Origin: Nymphaea colorata
Taxonomy: Eukaryota > Streptophyta > Magnoliopsida > Nymphaeales > Nymphaeaceae
Length of the DNA stretch: 64,000 bases
Direction: 5' to 3'
NCBI RefSeq assembly: GCF_008831285.2
Contig: NC_045142.1
Location: 16,061,354 to 16,125,353 of the forward strand
Made by a program: the position numbers and the translations under genes. Below the pieces are notes generated by a model. It worked only from the letters and a program-made list of their open reading frames with translations, searched no databases and had not been told where the DNA came from. Of this stretch, positions 49,476-60,715 are shown in pieces. Numbering within the stretch: the first letter of the stretch is position 1; every line of letters begins with the position of its first letter.

Positions 49476-50735
49476 ATCTCTATGTAACTCACCATGTGTT
49501 TAGTTGTGCCACATGTAAGGACATGTTCAGCCAGAAAAGCAGAGTAACTACCTTTATTTGAAAATCTTGAGTGAACAACAAACACAAATTGTTGTGAGTG
49601 CAATAGACAGTTCAAAATTGTAGAATTTGGTGAACTCTAGGTATCCTTAACAGAACCAAAGTTTATGGTCCTCATTTATGTAATGCCACTTTGTTTAGTT
49701 ATTCATATATTACATGCCACAATGCATATTCTTCAATTAAAGGCATCACTTTGAATTTTGAAAGAAACAATCACAAAGTTGCTGAAAATATAGCCCAATA
49801 GAAAGCATAGAGTTTCACCAGGAAAAAAAATTACAAAGATTTTTTCATTGAAGAGTAAATTGACAATATGATAGTTTTCTCTTCAAAATGTTTAACAAGT
49901 AGCATAACAGAAGCAAAAGGCTAGCTTAACTTTGACATAATTAGCATGTTCTGATAAGCATCTTAAGAAGACAAACAAATTATATGCAAAAGCAGCAAAA
50001 AGTGTGAAATAAAGACCCTTGACAAAAAACCAAACTCATAGATTTGCAGCATCAACTCAAAGGATACAAAAAAACACTTTTTTCACAACGTTAAAAGCAT
50101 TCTGCATTTTTAATGCATAATTTGATATTGTTATTATTTTATAATTTCTTTTCATAAAAATAAGAAAAAAAATCCTAGTAAACTAGAAACATTTGTGACT
50201 TGAATTTGAATTTTTTAGGTCCCAAAAATACTGCACACTAGAAAATCTTTATTGAAGTTGATTTTTTTGTTTCCATTAGATGATAATATTATCTACTGAA
50301 AGGTCATAGGATTTAAATGATAAAAACATGGTAATGATAGGTTGTTTTATCTTGCACATAAATTAAATGCAAAACTTCATTATTTTTATAAATGATTTCT
50401 TTCAAAACCTTATAGATCTTGAAGCACTATTTCTAACCAAAGAATGAGGAAGAGCATAGAGAGGAAGTGCACAGTTGCAAGAGGAAAGTCAAAAGAGCAG
50501 AGAGGGGTATATTGGATCATCTGAGATTGTCTTCTTGAGTTATGAGTCAGATAAAGAGTCCAAATATATGTATCCACCATAAATTGGAGGCCCCCTATCT
50601 TGGCTGTTTTCGATGTGGTTCTACAATACCTTCAATTGGGCAAGATTGTCATTGGGAGAAATCTAAAGTGAATAAAATGGAGTAATGCATCAATCATTCA
50701 ATTCCATTCAAATAACTGAACCTTGAGAAAAATAA
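49476..50735. other. No gene recognised
   Basis: AT-rich spacer after the truncated copia element. No LTR was found here to close that element. Confidence 0.4.
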
Positions 50736-50737
50736 AC

Positions 50738-50930
50738 CTAAAATTGATTTTGAGTTGTTTCATCTTGTCTTCAAGTTTTGCAATCCACTTAGCTTTATCC
50801 TTGTAAATTTCATTATAGCGACACAGATGCTCCTCAAACAAGACTGTGTTGATGACAGTGGATCCACATGACTCCAAATTATCATCAAAACTTGATACTT
50901 GATGAATGAGGCAATCCAGAAAACTGTAGA
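50738..50930 (-). pseudogene. Unidentified exon-like fragment
   Basis: The minus strand reads an uninterrupted, protein-like frame containing SSFDDNLESCGSTVINTV and HLCRYNEIYKDKAKWIAKLE. It is preceded by a TTCTACAG acceptor-like site and followed by an AG|GTTTAT donor-like site. This looks like one exon of a spliced gene, but I do not recognise the family and no neighbouring exon could be joined. Its position beside transposon subterminal repeats makes a transposon-captured gene fragment or a transposase exon both possible. Confidence 0.35.
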
Positions 50931-50959
50931 AAACTCCAGTAACAAAGACAAGATGAATT

Positions 50960-51290
50960 ATCAGGGAGAGAGAAAAAGAGAAAGAGTGGCAACGGTTGGT
51001 ACCAAATTTAATATGGATTTAAGTTACAAGTAAATATAGGAGCCCACAAATGAGGAATGGCACTAAATTTTGTAGCCTCTTCACTGGCGATGCCTTAATG
51101 AGAGAAACCGTGGTCTATCTTCAATGGCATCAGGCCTCTTCAATGGCAAACAATGGCCATCCTGTCTTTAGATCCTCATGGCGATTATTCCCCAAACACT
51201 AGAAACAAAGTGGACAATTTCTTCTTGGCCTCGATGTCAGACAAAAAAGACTCTTCAATGTTAAACATGCGTTCCCATGTCAAAAAGTCA
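50960..51290. other. No gene; repeat-like CACTGG/CAATGG motifs
   Basis: Contains TTCACTGGCGATGCC, TTCAATGGCATC and TTCAATGGCAAAC at short spacing. These may be further subterminal repeats of a CACTA-like element. Confidence 0.35.
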
Positions 51291-51299
51291 TATTCTTAT

Positions 51300-51830
51300 A
51301 ATAGAAAAAACATGTGAGAAAAAGGGATGTTGGTGAAAGGTTACTTTACCAACATTCAGCTTTAAATGTCAGTGAAGATCAATTTTTACCGACGTTCGGC
51401 TTTAAATGTTGGTGAGTGGATACTTTTACCAATGTCCAGAACATAACGTCAGTAAAAAGTAGTCTCCCCTGATGCGTCCTGCTTGGATGTCATTGAAGTT
51501 GAAGTTTTACCAACGTCCAGCTCGAAATCATCACTAAACATATTACTTTTACCGACGCGCAAAAGAGAACATTGGTGAAAACGCTTTTACCAACGTCTGT
51601 CTCATAGGCATCGATAAAAAAGAAGTTAGTTTTACCGACACATGGTCATACTCGTGTCAGTGTAATTGTTTTTTGGTGAAGAATTACAGACGTCCGCTCA
51701 CACGTTGCTAAAGTCTCTTTCACTAACATGCATCAAACGCTGGTAAAAGTTACCGCACAAATTTTATTGTCATTTTGCTTTTACCGACTATTCCCACTCG
51801 TCCGTAAAGGCTTGTCCGACTTTATAACTC
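51300..51830. mobile_element. CACTA-type subterminal repeat cluster
   Basis: At least eight copies of TTTACC(G/A)ACG(T/C)-like motifs (for example near 51350, 51388, 51438, 51512, 51550, 51590, 51632, 51780) alternate with inverted partners such as TTGGTGA and GTCAGTAAAA at about 40-50 base spacing. This dense, both-orientation array is the classic subterminal architecture bound by CACTA transposases. The terminal CACTA pentamers themselves are not clear, so the element ends are undefined. Confidence 0.65.
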
Positions 51831-52875
51831 CTTCCAAGCACTTCTTTTCCTTTCTTCTTCTTTCCTCTTTTCATGTCTCCTCACTCTTCTTCCTACCGGC
51901 ATTTACCAAAGTTTTTGGGTAATTCCAAGTATTCTTCATCAGTTTTTGACGTTTAAATGATAAAAAGGTAGGTTGCTCAAACTAATGAACCACGTGAGAA
52001 ACTCTTTTATAAGTTCTCTAATATTCTTCACAATCTTAGATGAAAGACTAATCTTTAAAAGTGGAGTGTTACAATTTACCTCCTTAATATACACATTTGT
52101 GTGTGTTGGACTCTAGATTCAAGTTATTAACTTGCTTTGATATTACTATGACAACCAGGTCTACTCTTGGCTTGGTAGATTCCAACATGCCTCTTAACAG
52201 TTTCAGTTTGAGCCTTTGAAAAGATAAGAACCAAAGCAACCAATCACTTAAGTAATCACTATGACTCCCTTATAAATCCTCTAAGACTCTTCACAATTTA
52301 GATATAGGGCTAAGCTTTGTAAGCAGGGTGTTACATGGTTTAAGGTGGCTAGGGCTTAGGGGCACTGCTCAGGTTTGGCCAGATCTCTTACTATGCAATG
52401 GAGTGGTGGACGTGGGTTGTCAACCATGGATGGACTGCAAGAGCTAGAATCGGCCACGATCAATGCAGGTGCAAGCTAGTGCTTAATGGCATGCAGCATG
52501 CAGCTAGCTTCCTCCTAAAGCTCGGAAGCATGATATAGTAGGGTGAGGTCTGCATCACCCCAAAAGCCCCTTTCCCTCTCGCCCTCTCCACTACTGGTGT
52601 CCATCCCTCTACCAAAGCTGCTGATGTGCTGCTAGTCTCTCATTCAATCTTCTTTTTTTCCCCCTTCAATGGCCATCGACAAGAGGAGGGATTTTGGGTA
52701 GAGGAAGAGGAAAAAGGAGGGAGAGAGCATAGAGCCTTTAGGTATGGAGCAAGAGAGAGAGAGAGAGAGAGTAGAGGAGAGAAAAAAATGATATGTTTGT
52801 CGATCCCGTGTGACTCAACAAGCTGATATTGTTGAGAGGCTTCTTGTTGGCATTCTAAGTCAGCAATCATTTCTC
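51831..52875. other. No gene recognised; contains (GA)n
   Basis: Mixed spacer with a GA microsatellite at 52752-52771. The short open frame across the GA repeat is an artefact. Confidence 0.45.
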
Positions 52876-52878
52876 TTA

Positions 52879-53961
52879 GGGGCCGTTTGATGGCTGAAAA
52901 CCATGGAAACGAAAAAAAATTTCCAGAAATATATTTCTGGAATTGAGAAATAGGAAAAAAAATTTCATATTTCCAAAACAAGCTTGTGTTTGTTAAGTAA
53001 GAAATATTTTTCCGGAAAGAAATTTCGTCGTTTGGTAAAAATGGAAGAAGGGAAGGAAAGGGAAAGGAAGGGAAGGAGGAGGAGGAAGAAGGGAAGGGAA
53101 GGGAAGGGAAGGAGGGAGGAGGAAGAAGGAGGACGTGGGGGCGGTGCCATCGGCGGCGGCGGCGGCGGTGCCATCGGCGGTGGCAGGGGACGTGGGGAGG
53201 TGCCCTGGCGTGCCCTCCTCCCCTTCTTCCCCTCTTCTCCTTCCCCTTGCATGCCCTCCTCCCCTTCTTTCCCTCTTTCCCTGTTCTCCCTCTTTCCCTT
53301 CTTCCCCTCTTCTCCTTCCCTCCTCGTGCCATCCTCCCCTCTTCTCCCTCTTCCCCTTCTTCCCCTCTTCTCCTTCCCCTAGCGTGCCCTCCTTCCCTTC
53401 TTCCCCTCTTCTCCCTCTTCCCCTTCTTCCCCTCTTCCCCTTCTTCCCCTTCCCCTCGCGTGCCCTCCTCCCCTTCTTCCCCTCCTCGTGCCCTCCTCCC
53501 CTACTTCCCCTTCTTTCCTTCTTCCCCTTCCCTCCTCGTGCCCTCTTCCCCTCTCCCTTCTTTCCCTCTTCTCCTTCCCGCCTCGCTGTGCCCTCTTCTC
53601 CTTCCCTCCTCACTGTGCCCTCCTCCCCTTCTTTCTCCTCCATCCTTCCCTTCCTCCTCCTCCTCCTCCTCCCTCTTTCCCTTCTTCCTCTTCCCTCCTT
53701 CCCTTCCTCCTCCTCCTTCCTCCTCCCTCCTTCCTTCCCTTCCTCCTCCTCCTTCCTTCCCTTCCTCCTCCAACGGTCACAAAAATATTTCCTGAAAAAT
53801 TTTTCCATCCCTCTGGCTGGAAAAAATTTTCCAGAAATATTTTGCCGTTTTCACTTTTAACGGTAAAAAAAAAATTCTAAGTTTGATGAGAAGGAAAAAT
53901 TTTAAAATTTTGAAATTTTTTTCCACTGCTACAGTGGATTTCCAGGGCATCAAACGGCCCC
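52879..53961. mobile_element. PIF/Harbinger-like MITE, 1083 bp, TTA target duplication
   Basis: Perfect 14-bp terminal inverted repeats GGGGCCGTTTGATG (52879-52892) and CATCAAACGGCCCC (53948-53961). They are flanked by TTA on both sides (52876-52878 and 53962-53964), the 3-bp target duplication expected for PIF/Harbinger. TTTCCAGAAATAT-type palindromes lie near both ends. The middle has been taken over by a purine/pyrimidine minisatellite. No transposase is encoded; the long open frames inside are low-complexity readings of the repeat. Confidence 0.85.
53041..53775. repeat. Purine/pyrimidine minisatellite inside the MITE
   Basis: The strand is purine-rich (GGAAGG-type) from 53041 to 53125 and GGCGGC-rich from 53145 to 53180. 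It is then almost pure pyrimidine for some 560 bases, built from variants of CGTGCCCTCCTCCCC and CTTCTTCCCCTCTTCTCC, degrading to TTCCTCCTCC near the end. Mirror-symmetric polypyrimidine DNA of this length can adopt triplex (H-DNA) structures. Confidence 0.9.
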
Positions 53962-53964
53962 TTA

Positions 53965-53970
53965 TATATA

Positions 53971-54008
<38 letters not shown>

Positions 54009-54030
54009 TTTGTGTGTTTGTGTGTACGCT
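53965..54030. repeat. (TA)/(TG) microsatellite beside the MITE
   Basis: A TA stretch passes into (TG)n at 53977-54007 and continues imperfectly to about 54026, directly adjoining the TTA target duplication. Confidence 0.9.
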
Positions 54031-54472
54031 CCAATGATTTTGTGGAACAACATCACTAGTTGAGGTAGAACACAACAATACAACCTACAACAAAATTTGC
54101 CGAAGCAGAAGCAACAATGTGATTTCTGATGTGAAAAGAGCATTGGTCTTTGGGATTTTTGTTGTATATATATGTGTGTGTTATGTTATGTTGTTGCGTG
54201 TTGGATGTTAACCAGATGACTAAATTAAACTCTGTTGTAGAAAGCACCATGAATCATTATTAAAACCACTATGAACAGTTTACTACATCATAAATCATCA
54301 GTAATTCTCTTATAGTTGTTTTTTTCTAGAGATATTTTTTTACTTTTATCATCCAGCAACATCCGACTCATGATAACATATAACCCTCTTTTCTATTTCT
54401 CTCTAAGCATAACCTTCCCCGATTGGGTCAAGGGGCTGCGATGGCACCCTCCTTCCCTGCTCCACTCCACAC

Positions 54473-54474
<2 letters not shown>

Positions 54475-54516
<42 letters not shown>
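54475..54516. repeat. (TC)n microsatellite
   Basis: About 20 uninterrupted TC dinucleotides. It accounts for the SLSLSL and RERERE open frames on the two strands. Confidence 0.95.
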
Positions 54517-54518
<2 letters not shown>

Positions 54519-55933
54519 AATATGCTTGAAGGAAAAGAATGTGAAGGTGCTTAGAATTAGTTTAAAGCTGCCAGCAAAGTTCGAAATGTTTACTCCTTGG
54601 CATCCAGAACTTACCAACCTATTTGTTGCTTAGTTCCAATTAATTACACTGCATTGGCAACTTGATGTGTGTTTCTTCAAGCAATTGAAAATGGGTACTA
54701 GTTTTTGTCTACTCCAGTGAAATCAATTTCTCAACGTGGTTGAAAAATGAATAACTCTACATGCTCCTCAAAGCAGTTGTGTAGAAGATAATATAAAGTT
54801 CCCAAATCCTTATCATTGATAACCTGTCAATAATATGACATACTAATAAAGAAGCTGGCCCTAAGCATTTGTGCATATTACAGTGATATAAATTAAATAT
54901 TCCTATTTTATGTGAAACTTGAATTCCAAAATCAATGAGTTGAAATTCCCCAAAGTATGTAAACAAGTGTGAAGGAAATTTAAATACAATGTGTTCTATA
55001 ATGCTTCAGTTTCACATGTTCATATCCATAATAATATCTTTATATTTTAATATGGCATTTTATTTAAAAAGGTCAAGAGATAAAGCATGGTTAATTCCTT
55101 TGGCATTGCAGCAGTAGGCTTCAAATTCTTCATCCAACCAAGAATTAATGGAAACCCTTTTCTACATAGTTGAAATTTTCTTAAGTTCCATGTTTAGGAA
55201 ACATTTGCACAAAATTATATATCCTTGCATTCAGAAACGAAGTACTAGATGATTTTTCATTTCTAGCTATACGATGGAAAGCATTTCTAGGTATCGATTT
55301 CAATATATTAATAATTTCTCCAAAAAAAGTAGCATTGATTCCTGGCATTTACTATTTATGTGGTTACTTACACCTCTACTTGTACTCATTCTCATGGCAT
55401 TGTTTGGCCCCAACATTAATCTCACGATGCAATCTATCATATCAAATATCTCAAACCAACTTCTAGGAATCATGCTAATTTTTGCACTCCACTTTATGGA
55501 TCTCACTATGGCATGTTATTTGTCTCGCTGCAATTCTATTAGCGTGCAAGTTCCACACTTGCCTAGACATGGTAAGCAAATGACCAGTTTTAGCTTCCTT
55601 TAGATTTTAACATCAACATAATAGACAAACGGTAGCCACAAGGGGTGTACAATAGCTTGGTATGGCTGGTGGTTCAGTAAAATCTTGGTCGTCAGTTTGA
55701 TTCCTATGGATGCAACCCTTCTGGATTACAAATGGTGAATGCTCTGCACATTAATTGACAGGTATTCTGTTTCCCACGCAGGTTCCGAAGTAGCAAAGAA
55801 CCCCATAGGCAGGTGAAAAGAGGGGCAATTTTGACTTCTTATTTACTGACCAACTTAATAAAAGACAAAGGGTGTGCATATTTTCTGACTATAGGAGACA
55901 ATGTGAATGAAACATTCCCCGTAATGAGCTCTC
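54517..55933. other. No gene recognised
   Basis: AT-rich spacer. A 109-codon plus-strand frame (55274-55603) and an overlapping minus-strand frame have no recognisable domain, promoter or splice context. I do not call either as a gene. Confidence 0.4.
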
Positions 55934-56303
55934 TGATGTGAAAATGAGAAATCTAACAAGGTTAGAAGAAAAAGAGTAAGAAATCACACAAGAGGAAGGA
56001 AAGAGAAGACAATAAGAGACTAATGTGGTGCGACTCTAAGTCTATGTCCATGGTTCAAAGGTTTTCACTCTCACTCTAATTGAATTATGTTTAGAAGAGA
56101 TGTTCCCTCAAATAACAATACATCCCATATCTTTCTCCTTAATTTTACGAGATATACATAGTATCGTCCCACCCTTTTCTAACTTGTTGCTTGCTCTTCT
56201 TTCTTTATCATTGTCATCTTTTCTGTTCCAACACTTGCCTTTATCGCTAACGGTTTCCATAGTTGTAGTTAACATACCACATTTGCTTTGCGCTCTAATA
56301 TCC
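55934..56303 (-). mobile_element. 3' LTR of the minus-strand copia element
   Basis: On the minus strand a polypurine tract TTGAGGGGGGATA directly precedes the block, which ends near TTTTCACATCA at 55934. The length (about 370 bp) and its place downstream of the RNase H reading suit a copia LTR. The usual TG start appears changed to TA (TATTAG). Confidence 0.55.
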
Positions 56304-58160
56304 CCCCTCAAGCTCAATGGCTAAAGTAAGGTGCTGAGCTTGACTCTGAGAATTGCAAACTGAAGGGGACATAATGGTTTGGTCATAATATCAACAAGTT
56401 GATCTTTAGTATGAACATGAAAAACCTGAATGTGGTGATGTTGCACATGGTCACCAAAAAAGTGAATGTCAATTTCAATGTGCTTAGACTGTTGGTGGTG
56501 AATAGGATTGGAAACAAGATGAGTAGCACTCAAACTGTCACATAGAATAATTGGCGTTGTGGAGAGAACAACTTGTGACTTCTTTAAAAATGAGTAATGG
56601 AAAGGACTTCTGCAACTGTGAAGGCCAAGGCACGATATTTTGCGTCAATGCTGAACCAAACAATTGTGTTTTGCTTACGAATAGACTAGGAAATGAGAGA
56701 ATCACCAAGAAAAATACTGAAACCACTTGTAGATCTCCAATCATCAACATTACCTGCCCAGTCAGCAACTAAGTAACCAGTAATATTGAAGGAGGATGAT
56801 GGGTGTAAAAGAAGTACATCTGTAATACAGCAGAGAATTCTTTTGACTGCATTCCAATGATATGTGGTGGGCTGTTGCATGAACTAACAAACTTTATTAA
56901 CAGCATATGCAAGATCAAGTCGTGAAAGCATGAGATATTGCAAGGCACCAACAACTTAATGATAGGATGTAGGATGTGTGAGAGGCTCTCCATCATATTG
57001 GACAAAGGCAACCCCAGGAGCAAGGGGTGTAGAGGTAGGCTTAGCATCGAGCATATTAGTCTGCGTAAGAAGATCCATCATATACTTATGTTGTGTGAGA
57101 AAGAGCCTTCCAAGTGTGTGCTGTGCATCAATGCCCAATAAGTAATGGAGAAGGTCTAATTTTTTCACAGCAAATTTTGAGCTTAGTTAGTGAATGCAGG
57201 AGGAAAGCATAGTAAAGGAGCTGCTTGTGATCAAAATATCATCCACATAGATAAAAATGAACAACGTACATGGTGTAATTTTTAAGAATAAAGAGGTAGC
57301 AATCTTGGAGCCAACAAATCCTATAGTGAGAAGGAATGAGCTCATTCGGTGGAACTATGCTTTGGGAGCCTGTTTGAGACCATATAAAGCTCGATTGAGC
57401 TTACACACATGATGCAAAAATCGAGAATCATCATATCCTTGTGGTTGAGCCATTCTTCAGTCAACTCACCATGGCAAAAAGCATTATGGACCTCTATCTA
57501 TTGAACAGACCACTGCTTAGAGATAGCAAGTGTAAGAATAATGTGGATACTGGTAGGTTTAACCACAGGACTAAAAGTTTTTGAGTAGTCAACACCCTCT
57601 TCTTGTCTATACCATTTAGCAACAAGTCGAGCCTTATAACATTCTAAGCTTTCATCAACTTTTCTCTTGATTTTATAGACCCATTTATTTCCGATTACAT
57701 TATATTGAGGAGCAGATGAGACAAGAGTCTAGGTATTATTTTTTTATCAGTGCCTGCTAGTCAACATTCATAGCTTCACGCCAACAACACTGTTTAAAGG
57801 CTTGTCAAAAGGCAGTAGACTCTTTGTCTATGGTGACTTCACTAATGAACATAGATGGGAATGAGTGTTTCGAGGTATATTAGGTTTTAGGTTTGCGGGA
57901 ACCAGTTTGGGATCAGATAACCATGGTGGGATTTCGTATGGGTGGTGGTTGTATTGTGGAATTTTCAGGTTCAGGGATGTCCTCACGGCTAGGTTCGACA
58001 TTCATTGGAGGTGGTAAGGGAGAGGGTGAGGGTGTGAAAGGAGAAGTGCTTGAAATTGGTGTAGGTTTGGATTGTAGAAAAGGCATAGATATGGTGATTG
58101 GTAATGGTGATGATCTTTTTGTTTCCATAGGCATTGGTTGTTTGTTGGATAGTGGCCATT
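56304..58160 (-). pseudogene. Ty1/copia pol remnant: hinge, RT and RNase H
   Basis: From high to low coordinates the minus strand reads a proline/serine-rich hinge and TMVIWSQTGSRKPKT (near 57.9 kb). RT follows with NKWVYKIKRKVDESLE, EEGVDYSKTFSPV, and FIFIYVDDILI at about 57236-57266 (catalytic YVDD intact). Next are LDLLHYLLGI and TNMLDAKPTSTPLA. RNase H follows with DWAGNVDDWRSTSGFSIFL, and the tail HTKDQLVDIMTKPL. Stops and frame changes are spread throughout. Gag, protease and most of integrase are absent because the left side is cut off at about 58160, where a plus-strand copia LTR begins. Confidence 0.85.
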
Positions 58161-58545
58161 GAGCCCTATCTGGATATCTCGTAACTGTCTTGCAGTTACG
58201 AGATTCACTCAAAACTTCTCACGAGATAAAGTTCATCTTTATCTCAACATTTTCCTAAAAAATCTCTCACGTTAACCGCTGCTGGGATTTGGAACCTAAG
58301 GGGCTGGCTATTTATACCCAGCAATGGTTAATGTTTAATCACTCTCTAGAAGAGGATCGTGAGGAGACCCTTAGAAAGAAACCCATAAATTTGACTTACT
58401 CTTCTTCTTCTTCCTCCTCTTCCTCTTGCTCTGTTGTTTTCTACAGGGGACAGTCACTGCTTCTCACTTGAACACTGGAGCCGTTGGTGAACTTACTGCG
58501 CAGGCGATGGCTGCAACTTCCGCTATGACTTCAATTGTTCCAACA
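58160..58545 (+). mobile_element. 5' LTR of the plus-strand copia element
   Basis: Bounded on the right by TTGTTCCAACA directly before the primer binding site. The left edge TGAGCCCTATCTGG is placed where the minus-strand copia hinge coding ends, giving a 386-bp LTR with TG...CA ends. It has a TATTTATA-type motif near 58308 and two perfect short hairpins (58176-58204 and 58223-58245). The left boundary is inferred, since the 3' LTR lies outside the window. Confidence 0.6.
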
Positions 58546-58546
58546 G

Positions 58547-58558
58547 TGGTATCAGAGC
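58547..58558 (+). promoter_or_regulatory. tRNA-iMet primer binding site
   Basis: Exact TGGTATCAGAGC, the canonical 12-nt initiator-methionine tRNA primer site of plant copia elements, one base after the LTR end. Confidence 0.85.
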
Positions 58559-60160
58559 CATACTTGTTGAACACCAGTAAGTGGAATTCGATCTCTATGG
58601 TGCCTGTCAAAAATATATTACTTGAGTATGCATGTGTCGTCTATGTGTCAAGCATGTATCATGCTATTTGAAAATCTATTTCTTGAAAGTAAAGCATGCT
58701 AGGCTATACTGACTTGAAGCGTGAAGCATGCTTGTTCTAATTGGTATTGAACTCTCTGGTTTCTATATCATGTCGCTCCTTTTTTTCTTTCTTTTCCTCT
58801 CGGTTTCTGCGAGAGATTGAGATCAAAGCTCAGCCTAAAACTGAGCAGGCATATCAATGTTAAAGACTTTGTCAGAGGGTTCCGAACCTAATGTAGGGAA
58901 TAATCTTATACCCAAACCCTCATAGAGGGTCTGTCCACAAACGCACCATTGCTAAAAGCAAACTAAAACTGACCTACGCCTTCATCGATAGTAGCAGAGC
59001 ATGTTCTGCTCAATATAAAACTCTCGACCACTCTGTTTTTTGTTTCCCTTTGTCAATAAGTAATAGATGCACACCGAACTAGTCGTCCTCTGTGTGGTGG
59101 GAGCAGAGTGGGAGTTCGGGTAGACCCCCAGGATGGAAGGGTGTCCGCACGTAAAGCTCATTTTTCTTTTTTTTCTTCTCTCTAATGACCTCTCTCACAA
59201 CGACCCAGATGCCCAAACTAGTTGAAGTTTTTCTTTTGTTCCCTGCTGCCTGCTGAGGATAGCTCCATCCATCTATCCCGCAGAAAAGATCTTCTGGCTG
59301 CTGTGGTAACAACAAAAGATTGGGAACTTGAAAGTCAATGGCTAAAAGCGCCGAACTGCGGAAACAATAACCCAAAACCCAAATGGAGGAATAGATGCCT
59401 CATGTTGCTCGCTGCCAGTCGGACTTGGCTGCTGCCGCCTTCTGTGTAGTAGAGTGGAGGAAACCGGGAGAGGCACAGTGGTGGCGGCAGAGGCGGGATG
59501 AGGTAAGTCTTAGCGACGAGGAAGAACAATGGTCGGCCAAACCCTAGCAGAGCAAAGGTTTGGCGAGCGAAGAGTCGAGAGGAGAGAGAGTATCAAGCAG
59601 GAAAATGAGGAAAAATCGAGCGAAAGGGGCTTTATAGTCTAAGTTTGAAAATTACAAAAATAGTCCACCATTTATGCGTTATTTTCAAAAGGGCAGTTAC
59701 ATTTATCAAAAATTAAAGTCGCAGCATTTTTGCTAAAAAGTTTTTCAAAAAGAGGCTCGCGAAAGTCATTTTCATGAGAAACCTGGAACTTTATCAGAAA
59801 TTACTTTGGGGTAACCTTAGAGTTATTATAAATTGCTAAAAATGGGTTCCAAAAAATTATATTTTGCAATTTCGGTGAAAGATTGCGCTTTTAAGCAAAA
59901 TTATGTATAGCACTCTCTAGCTTGTTAAAAAGTGTAGAAAGAAGGTTCTGAAATAAACTCTGAAAAGAGATATGCATGCTCTAAATTTTAATATAAAGTC
60001 TTCTTGTTCTAAATGTTATTTTAGAATGTTGTTTGATATTGATGTACGTGCTCTAGAATATTTTCTTTAAGACCTCTGTGATATTTATTGTGAATTTTTC
60101 CCTTTCGTTATTGTTGTTCTTTACTTGCCATGAGAAATTAATTTAGAAATAACATCAAGA
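58559..60160 (+). other. Unusually long leader with a GC-rich insert
   Basis: About 1.6 kb separates the primer site from gag, far longer than usual for copia. The part 59080-59620 is GC-rich and gene-like in composition, with an AAACCCTAGC motif. Neither strand yields a recognisable protein. The rest is AT-rich. An insertion or captured segment in the leader is the likely explanation. Confidence 0.4.
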
Positions 60161-60715
60161 GTGAGAGCCTCAAAGTTAGCTAAGACAGAGAATTTGAATG
60201 GGACAAACTCCCATGCATGGAAACATAGGATTATGTTGACCTTGACTTTGGAAAGACTCATTTATGTGATCAACCAGCCTTCTCTCACTTTAGGAGATAA
60301 ACCTACAGATGAGGAAAAAAAGGCATATGAATCCTTTATCACTGATGACCTGATGGCTAAAACCATCATGTTAACTTTCATGGAAGATGATCAAATTAGG
60401 GTATTTGAGGATTGTCCAATGGCTAAGGAAATGTTTGATACTATTTCTTCCAAATACGACACTACTACTGCGATGCACGTACAGTTACTGTTAGAACAAT
60501 ATAATTCCTATAAGATGAAAGAGTCAGACAATGTAATAGACCATGTTAATAAGATGTTGATCATGGCTAAAGATTTAGCCGTGGTGGGAAATGTTATATT
60601 TGACAATATGCAGATTAACAAAATCCTGAACAGCCTACCTCCTTCTTGGGATATGGCAGTTACTGCCTTGAGTCTCCAATTTGATAATCTTACTTTAGAA
60701 AAGCTTTCTATATAG
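60161..60715 (+). pseudogene. Copia gag (UBN2-like) remnant
   Basis: A 184-codon frame with NGTNSHAWKHRIMLTL near the start, and DTISSKYDTTTAMHVQLLLE, IDHVNKMLIMAKDL and ILNSLPPSWDMAVTALS further on: the copia gag order. The first codon of the frame is GTG and no convincing in-frame ATG precedes it, so the start codon may be mutated. The zinc knuckle follows after a stop, at 60892-60935, as YYRCRKPEHIRKNC; the first Cys of the CCHC is Tyr. Confidence 0.8.

Noticed and set aside
52640-53880. Several long open frames (up to about 270 codons) on both strands
   Set aside because: They are low-complexity readings of a purine/pyrimidine minisatellite (EEGKEG, PSSPSFP types), present in many frames at once, inside a noncoding MITE.
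54316-54633. Overlapping open frames of 105 and 74 codons
   Set aside because: They exist because of the (TC)n microsatellite; no domain or conserved context.
55274-55603. 109-codon plus-strand frame with hydrophobic segments
   Set aside because: No family signature, an antisense frame of similar length, AT-rich composition and no promoter or splice evidence.
57893-58162. Plus-strand glycine-rich frame of 89 codons
   Set aside because: It is the antisense of the proline/serine-rich hinge of the minus-strand copia polyprotein.
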